Source: CAWAPS01 sp963783945
Lineage (GTDB): Bacteria > Actinomycetota > Acidimicrobiia > Acidimicrobiales > Palsa-688
Assembly: GCA_963783945.1 (NCBI GenBank)
Contig: CAWAPS010000024.1
Location: 628,054 to 692,053, forward strand
Direction of reading: 5' to 3'
Length of the DNA: 64,000 nucleotides
Numbering within the stretch: position 1 is the stretch's first letter; each line of letters begins with the position of its first letter. The position numbers were made by a program, and so were the translations under genes. Shown here in pieces: positions 63,379 to 64,000 of the stretch. The notes below the pieces were generated by a model. The model did not search any database. It was given only the letters and a program-made list of their open reading frames with translations, and had not been told where the DNA came from.

Positions 63379-63762
63379 TCAGCCGAGACCGTGCCGGTCG
63401 GCTATGGAAGCTACCGCCTCGAACGGCGCCGGCAGTGCCGATTCGACCGCGGCCTGCAGGAGTACTTGCTGCCGGGCGATGGCTGGCTGGCGTTCGACCG
63501 GGAGGGCGAGCTCAAGTTCGTCGAGCACGGCACGCAGGCGGCGAACCACCTGGGGGGCGTCGGCCCCGTAGCGGATGATTTCGGTCATGGACAGCACCAG
63601 CAGGGCCTCGAAGTTCCGCAACTGGCGTTTGACTCTCACCGCGCCGTTGGAGTCGACGCGCAGGCCGGTCGGGTCGGGACGGCGGCCGGTCACGACCAGG
63701 AGGTCGCTGAGGCGATCGATGGCTTGCACCCCGGTGGTCGGGTCGTTGACCGGCCATCGCTG
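63379..63762 (-). pseudogene. DUF2254 protein, C-terminal fragment
   Basis: Reading leftwards, QRWPVNDPTTGVQAIDRLSD, LLVVTGRRPDPTGLRVDSNG and LVLSMTEIIRYGADAPQVVR, RLRAVLDELELALP match the cytoplasmic C-terminus of DUF2254 membrane proteins, whose hallmark is AVNDPTTAVQALDRL. Upstream of QRWP the frame stays open for some distance but holds no DUF2254 sequence or membrane helices, so the N-terminal membrane part is missing. Ends at a normal stop at 63379. Confidence 0.65.
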
Positions 63763-64000
63763 GCACCCCAGGACTGTCGAAAGTCGCGGCGATGACCACC
63801 GGAACGCCCAATACAGCCTCTTCTTCCACCAGGGCGGCGCCCACTACACCTGGGACGGCGAGACCGCCTACGGGACGATCGAGCGACGCGCTCGTCGGAG
63901 GGCCGAGCGTGTGCCTTCCACTGGCAAGCCACAGCCGAGTCGGCGTGTCTTGTCCACGACGCCTCTTTCTGTGGACAGGTCCTGGTCCGGGTAGGTCAAC
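63763..64000. other. window edge, nothing assigned
   Basis: 238 bases to the right edge. A rightward frame contains QYSLFFHQGGAHYTWDGETA, which looks protein-like and may belong to a gene not recognised here. Confidence 0.3.

Overview
High-GC, double-strand-coding bacterial DNA. The gene content points to an actinobacterium, probably class Acidimicrobiia. Pointers are the N-terminal GPDWW..SDGKWYPPE motif joined to DUF4389, a mycothiol-dependent maleylpyruvate-isomerase-like protein, two F420-type flavin/deazaflavin oxidoreductases, paired amidohydrolase-2 enzymes, ECF42-like sigma factor with a YCII/DGPF partner, and many GTG starts with 4-bp ATGA/GTGA overlaps. The assignment is inference from families; no rRNA or marker gene is present.

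Layout. 1-9 kb: a protein entering from the left edge with the LQ..VGNRAV..LIQ segment typical of cargo of extracellular contractile injection systems (eCIS), two amidohydrolases, an SDR and an ABC exporter. 9-16 kb: envelope proteins (DUF4349 lipoprotein, DUF4389 membrane protein, PrsW-like protease overlapping a zinc-ribbon/secreted-domain protein). 16-19 kb: a mobile-element graveyard (HsdR N-terminus, tyrosine-recombinase C-terminus, tRNA 3' half), then a Phd/RelE-type toxin-antitoxin pair whose toxin is frameshifted in its last residues. 19-29 kb: MFS exporter, disulfide-less pyridine nucleotide oxidoreductase, MarC protein, K+ channel, SRPBCC protein, SixA remnant, ArsR plus cation transporter, and a TPP riboswitch in front of thiC.

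29-46 kb: VOC and YCII proteins, ECF sigma factor, alpha/beta hydrolases, an operon of MFS, cNMP-domain thioredoxin-reductase-like protein and aldo/keto reductase, a TetR/LuxR-LAL regulator pair, and a divergent TetR/SnoaL pair with a palindromic operator. 46-54 kb: two related histidine kinases facing one NarL-type response regulator, next to an ABC-2 exporter and small membrane proteins. 54-61 kb: a lone tyrosine recombinase and a tightly coupled four-gene operon (ClC chloride channel, small membrane protein, DUF3565-DUF1971-zinc ribbon fusion, nitronate monooxygenase) divergent from a MarR-DUF488 fusion with a palindrome just before its start. 61-64 kb: F420-type oxidoreductases and a DUF2254 fragment.

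Two themes run through the window. First, many otherwise good genes carry 1-2 nt frameshifts, often in G-runs or CGCG tracts (toxin, MFS, SixA, thiC, ECF sigma, alpha/beta hydrolase, nitronate monooxygenase, HsdR and integrase remnants); this is either widespread decay or consensus error. Second, a family of intergenic elements beginning GCCGGCG(T/A)T and ending near TTATGGGG recurs at least five times in one orientation and has no evident coding function.
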